The translations under genes were made by a program, and so were the position numbers. The notes below the pieces were generated by a model. It was given only the letters and a program-made list of their open reading frames with translations, had not been told where the DNA came from and made no database searches. From Bacteroidetes bacterium UBA2664 (GTDB taxonomy: Bacteria > Bacteroidota > Rhodothermia > Balneolales > Balneolaceae): 35,969 nucleotides of DNA. Every line of letters begins with the position of its first letter. Position 1 is the stretch's first letter. The stretch is from assembly GCA_002359315.1 (NCBI GenBank), contig DEMS01000017.1:55066-91034 (forward strand), read 5' to 3'. This document shows, in pieces, positions 7,441 through 15,087 of the stretch.

Positions 7441-9036
7441 GTGGCTGAAGAAAAAAAGGACACCCCCAAAAATGTTCCATCTTCGGAGGGAAGCGGAACT
7501 ATTTTCGATAAATTTTTAAACGGTATTGAGACGCTTGGAAACAAACTGCCCGATCCGGCGATGCTCTTTTTCTTTCTTTTAATCATAGTTTGGGTTTTTT
7601 CAGCCATTCTTTCACCCTTTGACTTTGGAGAAGTACACCCCTTAACCGGCGCAGAACTACAGGTTCAAAATCAGCTGACGGGAGATAGCCTGGCAGGCTT
7701 TTTAGCATCCATGGTCCGAACATTTGTACTTTTTGCCCCGTTGGGAATTGTATTGGTTGCGATGCTTGGTGTGGGTGTGGCTGAACACTCGGGATGGATT
7801 GATGCCGGGCTCAAAAAACTGCTTGGATTTACACCGGCTACATTCTTAACTCCGATGTTAATTTTAATCGCCATTGTGAGCCATACAGCAGCCGATGCCG
7901 GATATGTGTTGGTAATCCCTCTTGGCGGTGTGATCTTTTACGCTGCCGGACGTCACCCCTTAGCCGGAATTGCAGCTGCGTTTGCGGGGGTGAGCGGGGG
8001 TTTTTCTGCGAATTTTATTCCATCGGCTATCGATCCGCTGTTGATGAGTTTTACACTGGAGGCTGCCAGAATATTGGATCCTGCTATTGAGTTAAATCCA
8101 TTAAATAACATCTATTTTACAGCGGCCTCCTGTCTTTTAATTGTAACGGTTGGCTGGTATATCACTGATAAAATTGTTGAACCGCGACTTGCAGGGATCA
8201 AAGTTGATGGAAATAAGGACGAAATGCCAAAAATGGAGGAGGTTTCACCGAAAGAGAGTCGTGCTTTTTGGTTCGGTTTTTTTGCGATGTTAGCCGGTAT
8301 TGTCGGGCTCTTTTTGTGGGCATGGCCGGAAAGCTCATCATTGAGAGATCCGGGTTGGGATAATCCGGAAGTAAGTTCACTGTTCTCTTTTAATGCACCG
8401 CTGATGCAGGCTATCGTGCCTCTTATCTTTATCTTTTTGCTGATTCCGGGTGTTGTATATGGATACGCCTCAGGCAAGTATAAGTCTTCCAAGGACATGA
8501 TTGATAACATGACAAAAGCGATGGAGAGTATGGGGTATTACATTGTAATGGCCTTTTTCTGTGCACTTTTTATTGATGCTTTTGGCAAGTCAAATATAGG
8601 CCTTCTGATCGCTGTTAAAGGAGCAAATTTCTTACAAGCTTTAGCTCTGCCGGGTCAGATGACTATCGTGGGGATTATCTTCTTAAGTGCAATGGTAAAT
8701 CTATTGGTAGGCTCTGCATCGGCTAAATGGGCGCTGATCGCACCTATTTTTGTACCGATGTTGATGCAATTGGGCATCTCACCGGATTTAACTCAGGCTG
8801 CCTATCGGGTGGGTGATTCCGTATCCAACATCATAACTCCCTTGTTACCGTATTTCCCGCTTGTAGTGGTCTTTTGTCAGCGTTACGTGAAAAATACGGG
8901 TATTGGGACACTGATCTCGATGATGATACCCTACTCCATCATATTTGGAATCGCCTGGACGATTTTCTTGCTGATCTACTGGTGGCTGGGAATACCGCTA
9001 AGTTTTGAAGCGAATTATATTTATCCGGCAGGATAG
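7441..9036 (+). CDS. AbgT-family transporter
   Basis: A 531-residue inner-membrane protein, close to the usual AbgT length of about 510-520. Family marks are the N-terminal G-N-K-L-P-D-P stretch before TM1, H-T-A-A-D-A-G-Y-V, G-G-F-S-A-N-F, N-P-L-N-N-I-Y-F and the late S-A-S-A-K-W-A-L-I-A-P-I-F-V-P-M. AbgT relatives import p-aminobenzoyl-glutamate (a folate breakdown product) or export sulfonamide-like compounds, driven by ion gradients; the substrate here is unknown. The start is GTG at 7441, which gives a short charged lead before the first membrane segment. It stands alone between two long gaps. Confidence 0.92.
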   Translation: MAEEKKDTPKNVPSSEGSGTIFDKFLNGIETLGNKLPDPAMLFFFLLIIVWVFSAILSPFDFGEVHPLTGAELQVQNQLTGDSLAGFLASMVRTFVLFAPLGIVLVAMLGVGVAEHSGWIDAGLKKLLGFTPATFLTPMLILIAIVSHTAADAGYVLVIPLGGVIFYAAGRHPLAGIAAAFAGVSGGFSANFIPSAIDPLLMSFTLEAARILDPAIELNPLNNIYFTAASCLLIVTVGWYITDKIVEPRLAGIKVDGNKDEMPKMEEVSPKESRAFWFGFFAMLAGIVGLFLWAWPESSSLRDPGWDNPEVSSLFSFNAPLMQAIVPLIFIFLLIPGVVYGYASGKYKSSKDMIDNMTKAMESMGYYIVMAFFCALFIDAFGKSNIGLLIAVKGANFLQALALPGQMTIVGIIFLSAMVNLLVGSASAKWALIAPIFVPMLMQLGISPDLTQAAYRVGDSVSNIITPLLPYFPLVVVFCQRYVKNTGIGTLISMMIPYSIIFGIAWTIFLLIYWWLGIPLSFEANYIYPAG

Positions 9037-9041
9037 TGGGA

Positions 9042-9062
9042 GTGAGACGTGAGATGTGAAAC
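9042..9062. repeat. Degenerate heptamer repeat, three units
   Basis: GTGAGAC, GTGAGAT and GTGAAAC follow one another 6 bp after the AbgT stop codon. They belong to the same GTGARAN family as the larger tracts elsewhere in the window. Confidence 0.75.
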
Positions 9063-9277
9063 GAGCTGTAAAGTAGGTGTCTGGGAGTATAGTATCCTTA
9101 CAAAAAAGAATGTAATAAATGAACTATAATCATTTTTATACTCCCCCATTATTAGGTCCTTTTATTTAACCTTTCAGAACTTTATTTGACCAAATCTTTA
9201 TCGATCATTGTGATATTGAATGATTTAGGCTAATTTTTTACCTGATTATACTTAATGGGATGAGCGTATAATTATAT

Positions 9278-9284
9278 GTTATAC
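9278..9284 (+). other. Orphan core site GTTATAC, left end of the cassette array
   Basis: GTTATAC is identical to the right-hand core (R') of the attC-like sites at 11369, 18236 and 19024. Here no attC body lies to its left; only GCGTATAA (9264-9271) forms an 8-bp inverse partner across a 7-base spacer. I read the G/TT step at 9278-9279 as the left junction of the cassette array. Confidence 0.6.
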
Positions 9285-9317
9285 GCATCAGAATAATAAT
9301 CATAAGAACAAATAAAC

Positions 9318-10628
9318 ATGACAGCTATTGAGGAGAAATGGGAAAAGTTAATTACAGGTAATAGGTTACGTCAAGAAGCACCACCATCAAAAGATGATGA
9401 GGGTAATCATTTCTTATCTGATTTCTATAGAGTTGTATTTTCTTCTTCATTTAGGAGATTACAAGACAAAACACAAGTAAACCCTTTAGCTTCTACAGAC
9501 TTTGTAAGGAAACGCTTAACCCATTCGTTTGAAGTAGCAGTTATTGGAGAACGAATAGCAAGAGTAATAGCAGAAAAGTTAAAAAGCCGAATTGGTGATA
9601 AGGATTACAGAGATAAGTTCGGGAAAATTGTAGCAACAGCATGTCTACTTCATGATATTGGGAATCCACCTTTTGGTCATGAAGGTGAACTTGAAATACG
9701 AAGTTGGGCAGACAAGCATGATATTACTTTTGCTGATTATAGATCTTTCGATGGTAATGCTCAAGGTTTTAGAATAGCAGTTCGCTTGCAACATCATGGC
9801 AAAGAATATGGAATGAATTTAACAGCTTCCACCTTAGCAGCTATGTTGAAATATCCTAATTTACCTGAGTTTGACTTTAGCAAAAATCCTATCCCAAAAT
9901 TAAGAAAGCGTGGCAAATCAAGCGTTTTTCAATCCGAAGAGCATCATTTTGAAAGAGTCTGCGAATTTGTCGGATTAAGTGAAGGTCAAAGACACCCACT
10001 TTCTTATATTGTAGAAGCTGCTGATGATATTGTCAACAGACTTGTAGATTTAGAAGATGGAATGAAGCTGGACTATATATCATATGATCAAGTAAAATCA
10101 GTATTGGCTAAACACAAGTCAGAGTATACCACTGAATTGTTAAAAAAAATGGAAGAAAGAAGAAGTTTAATAGACATTGGTAGTGAAAAGGATAAAAATA
10201 TTTGGGCGTATCAGGATTTTAGAGTAAATGCGACTACATTATTTGCATTGGAGTGCGAAAAGGTATTTATAGAAAATATAGAGAAACTAGAAAATGGAAC
10301 TTTCGATAGTGATCTCATTTCAGGAGGTAAGTATTGTGATTTTTATAAAGCAATCGAAGAATTAGAAAATAGTATTTTTGGAAAACCAGACATAGTTAGA
10401 ATTGAAGCTGGTGGGAAAAAAGCTATATCCGGACTACTTGATATCTATTATAATGAAGCATCAGCTAATACTAAACTTTTTGAAACTTTGCCATTTTATC
10501 CATCATTAAATACTGACATTGAAGTAGACAATGAAAAAGATATTAGAAGAATTGCAGATTATGTGTCTGGAATGACAGATAGATATGCTATTAATCATTT
10601 TCAACAACTTTCTGGCATGTCTTTATGA
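9318..10628 (+). CDS. dgt: dGTPase-family HD-domain triphosphohydrolase
   Basis: A 436-residue protein of the deoxyguanosinetriphosphate triphosphohydrolase family, which splits dGTP into deoxyguanosine and triphosphate. Visible are the N-terminal F-R-R-L-Q-D-K-T-Q-V, the HD metal ligands (His69 in R-L-T-H-S-F-E, His112-Asp113 in L-L-H-D-I-G-N-P-P-F-G-H, Asp236 or Asp237 in E-A-A-D-D-I), and the closing D-L-E-D-G. The length is normal for the short, non-proteobacterial type. It is the first gene of the first cassette, starts 40 bp after the array's left core site, and overlaps the next gene by four bases (ATGA). It is clearly AT-richer than the flanking housekeeping genes. dGTPases can defend against phage by draining dGTP; that role here is inferred from context. 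Gene symbol by family, not proven orthology. Confidence 0.9.
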   Translation: MTAIEEKWEKLITGNRLRQEAPPSKDDEGNHFLSDFYRVVFSSSFRRLQDKTQVNPLASTDFVRKRLTHSFEVAVIGERIARVIAEKLKSRIGDKDYRDKFGKIVATACLLHDIGNPPFGHEGELEIRSWADKHDITFADYRSFDGNAQGFRIAVRLQHHGKEYGMNLTASTLAAMLKYPNLPEFDFSKNPIPKLRKRGKSSVFQSEEHHFERVCEFVGLSEGQRHPLSYIVEAADDIVNRLVDLEDGMKLDYISYDQVKSVLAKHKSEYTTELLKKMEERRSLIDIGSEKDKNIWAYQDFRVNATTLFALECEKVFIENIEKLENGTFDSDLISGGKYCDFYKAIEELENSIFGKPDIVRIEAGGKKAISGLLDIYYNEASANTKLFETLPFYPSLNTDIEVDNEKDIRRIADYVSGMTDRYAINHFQQLSGMSL

Positions 10629-11365
10629 CCATGAATCCAAAATTATCAAAACATAAGAACTCCTCTAATCTAATATGGGAAAAGCTTGATGACATTATTA
10701 GATCATTCTCTGTATGCAATAAATTATTTGAGCAAATTGAGTTAAATAATAAATCTTGGGCTATCGTAGGTGGTACAATAAGGGTATGGATAACTCAAAT
10801 GGGTAATACTACAAATGACTTAGATTTAGTAGTTAATGCTGGTGTAACTGAAATTGATGATATGATTAAAAACATATTTAGTCAAAACAAGTTATTAAAT
10901 ATTGAAAAAACAAAGCTAGGTGGATATAGAGTAGTTACAGATGATATCCAAATTGATATCTGGTCAGCAAATAGAACAATTGGCATTGTTAATGGAAATT
11001 ATAACGATGAAAATATGTATCGGTCAATATCAAAATCCGCAGCTTTATCGCTTGATTCAATAGTTTTTACTTCTAGAGGAACAATTTATGAAAGAGGTTT
11101 TTTCAAAACATTAAAAACTGGTGTTTTAAGTTTGAATCATTCAAAAATAAATCAGTCTCAAAGTATTGCAAATAAAGCTATACGATTATGTAATGAGTAT
11201 GATTTGATTCCTGACTTAGCTTTGCAATCATTAATAATTTCAGAAATGGGCTTGAATCAAAATGATCTTCTTCAAGTGATTAATGCGTATAACAAGCGTT
11301 TCGTGCGGACTGGGTCACGCTTAGTAAGTGAATTCGAAAATATTAGCCAGCCGCACAAACGCTGA
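10625..11365 (+). CDS. Small nucleotidyltransferase with poly(A) polymerase/CCA-enzyme-like head
   Basis: A 246-residue protein. The catalytic head is recognisable: I-V-G-G-T-I-R (Gly49-Gly50), then N-D-L-D-L-V-V with Asp65 and Asp67, and a third acidic position in I-Q-I-D-I-W (Asp111). This is the polymerase-beta-type nucleotidyltransferase pattern of the poly(A) polymerase/CCA-adding group. The tRNA-binding part of real CCA enzymes is missing, and the remaining 130 residues are not recognised. It overlaps the dGTPase gene by four bases, so the two are almost certainly translated together. The last 24 or so codons (N-K-R-F-V-R-T-G-S to the stop) lie inside the attC site, so the natural C-terminus is supplied by the recombination site. 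Confidence 0.8.
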   Translation: MTMNPKLSKHKNSSNLIWEKLDDIIRSFSVCNKLFEQIELNNKSWAIVGGTIRVWITQMGNTTNDLDLVVNAGVTEIDDMIKNIFSQNKLLNIEKTKLGGYRVVTDDIQIDIWSANRTIGIVNGNYNDENMYRSISKSAALSLDSIVFTSRGTIYERGFFKTLKTGVLSLNHSKINQSQSIANKAIRLCNEYDLIPDLALQSLIISEMGLNQNDLLQVINAYNKRFVRTGSRLVSEFENISQPHKR

Positions 11366-11375
11366 GCCGTTATAC
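11287..11375 (+). other. attC site 1
   Basis: Left core GTATAAC (11287-11293) is the exact inverse of right core GTTATAC (11369-11375). Inside, AGCGTTTCGTGCGGACTGG pairs with the complement of CCAGCCGCACAAACGCT apart from one extra C and one extra A on the left arm. These single-base bulges are the hallmark of integron attC sites folded as single strands. Length is 89 bp. Confidence 0.9.
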
Positions 11376-11397
11376 ACCAATTAAACTAACTCAAATA

Positions 11398-12222
11398 TTG
11401 GAAGCTATTGAAGAAATAGATTTTGCCAAACATGTATGTAATGATGAGGCAGACTATAGAAGAATATTTTTAAAAGAGTTTCATAATGAAATTCTATTTG
11501 GAGTAGCTAAATTAGTTAGGGTTAGCACTCATGATATTCGAGAAGAGAATAGAATAAGATTAAAAGGTGGTTCTATTGTGGTAAACGATGAAAGAAGCGA
11601 TTGCTACTTGTGGTTGTCAGAATACCTTTTTAAAAAGTGCTGTGAATTCAATTCGAAAAACAATGCAACACTTAAAACATATATTAATAGCATCGTAAAT
11701 CCTTTAAATGGTAGAAATTGGTTGCGGAACGATTGGTTACGGCATAAAAATGGAGATAATAGATATATACCGAAAGAGATAAAACAGTTGGATAAAAGAC
11801 ATCAACTAGCTTTTGTGATGATTCGGAAAAAATTTTCTTATGAACTGATTCATAAGAAATCAGGTCTGTCTAAAGTTGAGTTCGATAACCTATTACACAA
11901 ATCGCAAGAATTTTTGAAAAAGCAAAACTTTGATTATTACTTAGAAGATAAAATTGAAGAATTGCCATCAAAAGTGGAAACTGACATTTTAGAAAAAACT
12001 GAGGAAAAAAAACTACTTCGTAAACAAATCAAATTATTAGAGAAGACTGACCGATTGGCATTGGAGCAATATTTGGAAGAAAATTCATATCAAGAGATTG
12101 CCGACTTTCTAAATAACCATACATCAAGTAACCATTGGACGGTTAAAAAAATTGAACACAAACTCTCGAGAGTTCGAAAGCGTATTGCTACGAACATGAT
12201 GAGAATTTATGGTATCACCTAA
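11398..12222 (+). CDS. Sigma-70-like protein with C-terminal helix-turn-helix (uncertain)
   Basis: A 274-residue protein that I place only tentatively. The N-terminus (D-Y-R-R-I-F-L-K-E-F-H-N-E-I-L, residues 19-33) and the middle (K-T-Y-I-N-S-I-V, W-L-R-N-D-W-L-R) resemble sigma factor region 2. Residues about 205-265 contain K-T-D-R-L-A-L-E-Q-Y-L and S-Y-Q-E-I-A-D-F-L-N, then K-K-I-E-H-K-L-S-R-V-R-K-R, the shape of a region-4 helix-turn-helix. It may be a divergent sigma factor or a regulator of the two following genes. The start is TTG at 11398, 22 bp after attC site 1. Composition is AT-rich like the rest of the cassette. Confidence 0.6.
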   Translation: MEAIEEIDFAKHVCNDEADYRRIFLKEFHNEILFGVAKLVRVSTHDIREENRIRLKGGSIVVNDERSDCYLWLSEYLFKKCCEFNSKNNATLKTYINSIVNPLNGRNWLRNDWLRHKNGDNRYIPKEIKQLDKRHQLAFVMIRKKFSYELIHKKSGLSKVEFDNLLHKSQEFLKKQNFDYYLEDKIEELPSKVETDILEKTEEKKLLRKQIKLLEKTDRLALEQYLEENSYQEIADFLNNHTSSNHWTVKKIEHKLSRVRKRIATNMMRIYGIT

Positions 12223-12317
12223 TTATTCGCCTTTAAATTATGGTTATTAGATAATTTGTGAGAAATATTAATTTTTTTTCGGGGGAGGCTGATTTTTTCA
12301 CCGACTAATACTAAGTG

Positions 12318-12349
12318 CAATCAATCATTGATTGTACCTCACTTGAGGT
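12318..12349. promoter_or_regulatory. Two adjacent palindromes upstream of the 72-aa gene
   Basis: CAATCAAT-C-ATTGATTG (12318-12334) is a perfect palindrome with a one-base centre. ACCTCA-CT-TGAGGT (12336-12349) follows after one base. They lie 26-58 bp before the ATG at 12376. This looks like a double operator, possibly for the product of the gene just upstream. Confidence 0.55.
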
Positions 12350-12375
12350 TGACAAGAAAATTAAAGTCAAAAAAA

Positions 12376-12594
12376 ATGGCATACCGAAAAAACAAGAACT
12401 GGTCATCTCACTCTGGTTCGTTTCGCAATGGGAATAACAAATCTATCAAAAAGCCAAGAAGTTATTTTAATGCAGTAGCAACAAATAGATATGGTTACAA
12501 CGATGGATACCAAAATGGAAATGGCCGAAAAATTCATAAACCTGTTAAATATTTTCAGGCTGTATCTGAAGACAGATATGGATATAACAAGTAA
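12376..12594 (+). CDS. Small basic protein with duplicated motif, unknown function
   Basis: A 72-residue, Lys/Asn/Tyr/Gly-rich protein that I do not recognise. It contains a direct internal duplication: K-K-P-R-S-Y-F-N-A-V-A-T-N-R-Y-G-Y-N and K-P-V-K-Y-F-Q-A-V-S-E-D-R-Y-G-Y-N. The preserved pattern is P-x-x-Y-F-x-A-V-x-x-x-R-Y-G-Y-N, which implies selection on the motif. The start is ATG 12376; a longer reading from 12328 would run through the palindromes and is less likely. It is the second gene of a three-gene cassette. Confidence 0.65.
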   Translation: MAYRKNKNWSSHSGSFRNGNNKSIKKPRSYFNAVATNRYGYNDGYQNGNGRKIHKPVKYFQAVSEDRYGYNK

Positions 12595-12613
12595 CTTTTA
12601 AATATATAATGAA

Positions 12614-13171
12614 ATGAAAAATTCTAACAATACATCTAATAAGAAAGATTCTAAATCTGAAAATAAACAAACATTTGACTCACTTGGAAATATGGATGAT
12701 TACTTCAATAAAATCCAAGCTGAGGAATTAAATCAGCAATTACTTCGAGCAAAGGGATCAATTCCTGAATTAAGTGATTATCTCATGTACAAAGTCATCG
12801 ACATAATGCAAGATGATAGAGCTCTTTTAGCTGAAGTAATCAATGTAGATGATCCAGAAATCACACCTCTAACTGAAATTTCATCCATTTCTAATTACTT
12901 AGAACGTGTACTTGATGGTGATTTGTTGGATAATGCACGAGAAGTTATTGCAAAGTTTAATGAAATGGCAGAAGAAGAATTGTCAATCCGTAGAAATATT
13001 TACATTACTTCCTTCATTAAACAAGCTCAAGATGTGACAATTAATCTTGAAGAAACATTTGAGGGAGATGATTTAGAAAGTAAACCTGTAAAAACGGTTC
13101 GGAAATCAACTTTCAGGTTTACAAATAACGATAAATCAATCGAGTCTCAAACAGATAAATCAACTGAGTGA
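12614..13171 (+). CDS. Acidic protein of unknown function
   Basis: A 185-residue protein not recognised. It starts with a polar Asn/Lys/Ser tail, followed by a mostly helical acidic core (residues about 25-140; for example L-S-D-Y-L-M-Y-K-V-I-D-I-M-Q-D-D-R), and ends with a charged Ser/Thr/Lys tail. There are no membrane segments and no signal peptide. It follows the small basic protein by 19 bp and ends 6 bp before attC site 2, so it is the last gene of its cassette. An acidic partner for the basic 72-residue protein is an attractive guess only. Confidence 0.68.
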   Translation: MKNSNNTSNKKDSKSENKQTFDSLGNMDDYFNKIQAEELNQQLLRAKGSIPELSDYLMYKVIDIMQDDRALLAEVINVDDPEITPLTEISSISNYLERVLDGDLLDNAREVIAKFNEMAEEELSIRRNIYITSFIKQAQDVTINLEETFEGDDLESKPVKTVRKSTFRFTNNDKSIESQTDKSTE

Positions 13172-13177
13172 AAGGGT

Positions 13178-13266
13178 GTATAACAAGCGTTTCGTGCAGA
13201 CCGGTTCACGTTTTTGTCTTACTTTAACGTTGGTCGCCCGGCTGCACAAACGCCGCACCGTTAGCT
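13178..13266 (+). other. attC site 2
   Basis: Left core GTATAAC (13178-13184) and right core GTTAGCT (13260-13266). GCGTTTCGTGCAGACCGG pairs with the complement of CCGGCTGCACAAACGC except for the same extra C and extra A as in attC site 1. Length is 89 bp. The two sites share the stretch GTATAACAAGCGTTTCGTGC. Confidence 0.9.
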
Positions 13267-13317
13267 TCCCTTTCTGATTTTCCAGATTCCTTATCTCATT
13301 CAAATAATTTAAAGGTA

Positions 13318-13364
13318 TTGACAGTGAACGTTCGATTAATTAAATTAGTTAGTAATACTAACTA
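13318..13364 (+). promoter_or_regulatory. Promoter with overlapping palindromic operator
   Basis: TTGACA (13318-13323) is followed after 17 bp by TAAATT (13341-13346), an Escherichia-style promoter. The palindrome TAGTTAGTA-A-TACTAACTA (13346-13364) begins on the last base of the -10 box. A repressor bound there would block the promoter. The MarR-family gene at 14360 in the same unit is the obvious candidate. Confidence 0.65.
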
Positions 13365-13388
13365 TAATTAGAACTAAATAGTCAACCT

Positions 13389-13628
13389 ATGAAAAATGCA
13401 AAATTTTACCACGCCGGGTGCCCGGTTTGTGTTAACGCAGAAAAAGAACTTGTCAAGTATATAAACCCGGCTGAAGTAGACACGGAAATTGTACATCTCG
13501 GCGAACAGCAGAACAGAATTCAGGAAGCTGAAGAATTTGGTGTGAATTCAGTACCGGCATTGGTCCTGGATGACCAGGTGTTTCACATTAATTTTGGAGC
13601 ATCACTTGAGGAGGTCAAAAATGGATAA
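13389..13628 (+). CDS. Thioredoxin/glutaredoxin-like small protein with CPVC motif
   Basis: A 79-residue thioredoxin-fold protein. F-Y-H-A-G-C-P-V-C puts the redox pair at Cys11 and Cys14, and V-N-S-V-P-A-L-V-L-D contains the cis-proline typical of the fold. There is no signal peptide, so it is cytoplasmic. It resembles the small glutaredoxin-like proteins that reduce disulfides; the partner is unknown. It is the first gene after the promoter-operator at 13318-13364 and overlaps the next gene by eight bases. Confidence 0.82.
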   Translation: MKNAKFYHAGCPVCVNAEKELVKYINPAEVDTEIVHLGEQQNRIQEAEEFGVNSVPALVLDDQVFHINFGASLEEVKNG

Positions 13629-14355
13629 ATTATTTACTTTTTCATTTATACTCTTCTTTTGCGGATTAATTAACGTACATGCCCAGCACGGTCTGGAACG
13701 GTTTACATCAAGTTCAGATCTTGCAATCCAAAATGCAGAAGTCAGGTACATGCCGGATTTGGAAATACTTGTCTTTGAAATTGAGGTAACTGGTCAAGCG
13801 GGAGAAACAATACCAGAAGCAGCCGGACAGCTTGACGGTGCTCCCGTTCTCGGATATGTTTTCCCTACCACCCTCTCTCCAGGCGCTGTTGGCTTCAACA
13901 ATGTGGAGGGAATTGTAGCCCTTGCGCTGACGTCACATCCTGATTTTGATGATACGCCTCTTTGGGATGAACGAGGGGATGGAAATTATGATAATGACGG
14001 CGTCATCTGGCATCCACACTGGGTTGTGCTGAATTCCGATGACCGCGTGGATGGTGGATTGTCGGTTCTTGAATTTGACGAAGGCGATGAATCCGTGGTA
14101 CTGCCGCCTACCAATCCCGGGATGCCGATGTACATGGACTCCCCCGGATTTCAGGTGGTAACCAGAGACAACCGAATCTTTGCGGTAGTTCCCAAATATC
14201 GTGTGAGAGGGAACGTTGATTTCAGCTTCGATGCGGTTTCCGCCTTTATGAGGGTAAATACCTCGGATGAATCGCGTCCAATGCTTGGAGTTTACAATGT
14301 ATACAGCGTTCTTTCCGGTGATTTGTCATTGCCCTATACTGTCACCAAAGAATAA
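13621..14355 (+). CDS. Secreted protein of unknown function
   Basis: A 244-residue protein with a clear signal peptide (F-T-F-S-F-I-L-F-F-C-G-L-I-N-V-H-A-Q, cleavage after A-Q). The mature part is acidic, beta-rich and contains Asp/Gly-rich loops (D-E-R-G-D-G-N-Y-D-N-D-G) and W-H-P-H-W-V-V-L, which could bind a metal; this is inference. I do not recognise the family. ATG 13621 is chosen because it starts right at the signal peptide; it overlaps the thioredoxin-like gene by eight bases. The MarR gene follows after 4 bp, so the three form one operon. Confidence 0.75.
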   Translation: MDKLFTFSFILFFCGLINVHAQHGLERFTSSSDLAIQNAEVRYMPDLEILVFEIEVTGQAGETIPEAAGQLDGAPVLGYVFPTTLSPGAVGFNNVEGIVALALTSHPDFDDTPLWDERGDGNYDNDGVIWHPHWVVLNSDDRVDGGLSVLEFDEGDESVVLPPTNPGMPMYMDSPGFQVVTRDNRIFAVVPKYRVRGNVDFSFDAVSAFMRVNTSDESRPMLGVYNVYSVLSGDLSLPYTVTKE

Positions 14356-14359
14356 ATTT

Positions 14360-14977
14360 ATGAAATCCGTTTTTGATCCCGATTTTCAAAACCAGAGTGT
14401 GGAAGCCAAAATAGTCGTGGCCCTGGAGCGACTTTCAGAGGCGTTCCGCACGCAACTCTGGAATGAGAATAAAAAACACAATCTGAGTCCACTACAAATT
14501 CAGTTTTTGATCTATCTGTTTTACCACCGGGATTCGGCAACGGGTGTGAAGCGGCTGTCGGAGGAGTTTAACGTCACCAAGCCAACGGCCAGCGAGGCGG
14601 TGCGTACCCTGCTTAAAAAAGGATATGTAGAGGAAGAACCCGACCTCTCGGACGGGAGACGGAAAAACCTGGTATTGACTCAAAAAGGGGAACAAACCGC
14701 TCATAAGGCTTCCTTTTTTGCCAATAAAATCAAACAGGAAATCGCCCCACTTGAGGCCGGACAAAAGGAAGTGATGCTGAGTTCGTTGCTGGAGATCATC
14801 TATAACCTTCAGCGAACTGGGATCATTGCCGTGGACCGGATGTGCTTTCAGTGCCGGTATTTTATGCGAAGCAACGATCCCGATGAGCCGCATTACTGCC
14901 GCCTGCTGGAAAAGCCGCTGAAATCCAACGATCTGAGAATTGATTGCCCTGAATATGAACCCGTTGCAGAAGGTTGA
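14360..14977 (+). CDS. MarR-family regulator with C-terminal four-cysteine cluster
   Basis: A 205-residue winged-helix protein. Residues 43-110 show the MarR pattern: L-S-P-L-Q-I-Q-F-L, L-S-E-E-F-N-V-T-K-P-T-A-S-E-A-V, and D-G-R-R-K-N-L-V-L-T. MarR proteins usually end near residue 150; here a tail adds Cys162, Cys165, Cys180 and Cys196 (C-x2-C-x14-C-x15-C), a spacing able to hold zinc or an iron-sulfur cluster. It probably represses its own operon through the palindrome at 13346-13364, and the cluster suggests a redox or metal signal. ATG 14360 follows the secreted-protein gene by 4 bp. Confidence 0.87.
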   Translation: MKSVFDPDFQNQSVEAKIVVALERLSEAFRTQLWNENKKHNLSPLQIQFLIYLFYHRDSATGVKRLSEEFNVTKPTASEAVRTLLKKGYVEEEPDLSDGRRKNLVLTQKGEQTAHKASFFANKIKQEIAPLEAGQKEVMLSSLLEIIYNLQRTGIIAVDRMCFQCRYFMRSNDPDEPHYCRLLEKPLKSNDLRIDCPEYEPVAEG

Positions 14978-14988
14978 GTAAATCCAAA

Positions 14989-15059
14989 GGCGATGTGGCT
15001 GAGTGGTAAGGCGGGAGCCTGCAAAGCTCCATACGGTGGTTCGAATCCACCCATCGCCT
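14989..15059 (+). tRNA. tRNA-Cys (GCA)
   Basis: Acceptor arm GGCGATG (14989-14995) pairs perfectly with CATCGCC (15052-15058). The anticodon stem GGAGC/GCTCC encloses loop CTGCAAA with anticodon GCA. The T-arm contains GGTTCGAATCC. The discriminator is T, as in known cysteine tRNAs. CCA is not encoded. It is 71 nt long and lies 11 bp after the MarR stop codon. Confidence 0.96.
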
Positions 15060-15087
15060 CAATTTTATAATCAAAGACTCTTTTATA

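Noticed and set aside
9264..9286. A complete attC site at the left end
   Set aside because: Only the 8-bp core palindrome is present. There are no inner arms, no bulges and the span is 23 bp, so it is treated as an orphan core or junction.
12328..12594. An 88-residue version of the small basic protein
   Set aside because: The upstream ATG lies inside the palindrome and adds an unconserved tail; ATG 12376 fits better.
14267..14359. Upstream extension of the MarR gene
   Set aside because: It would overlap most of the end of the secreted-protein gene; ATG 14360 gives a normal MarR start.
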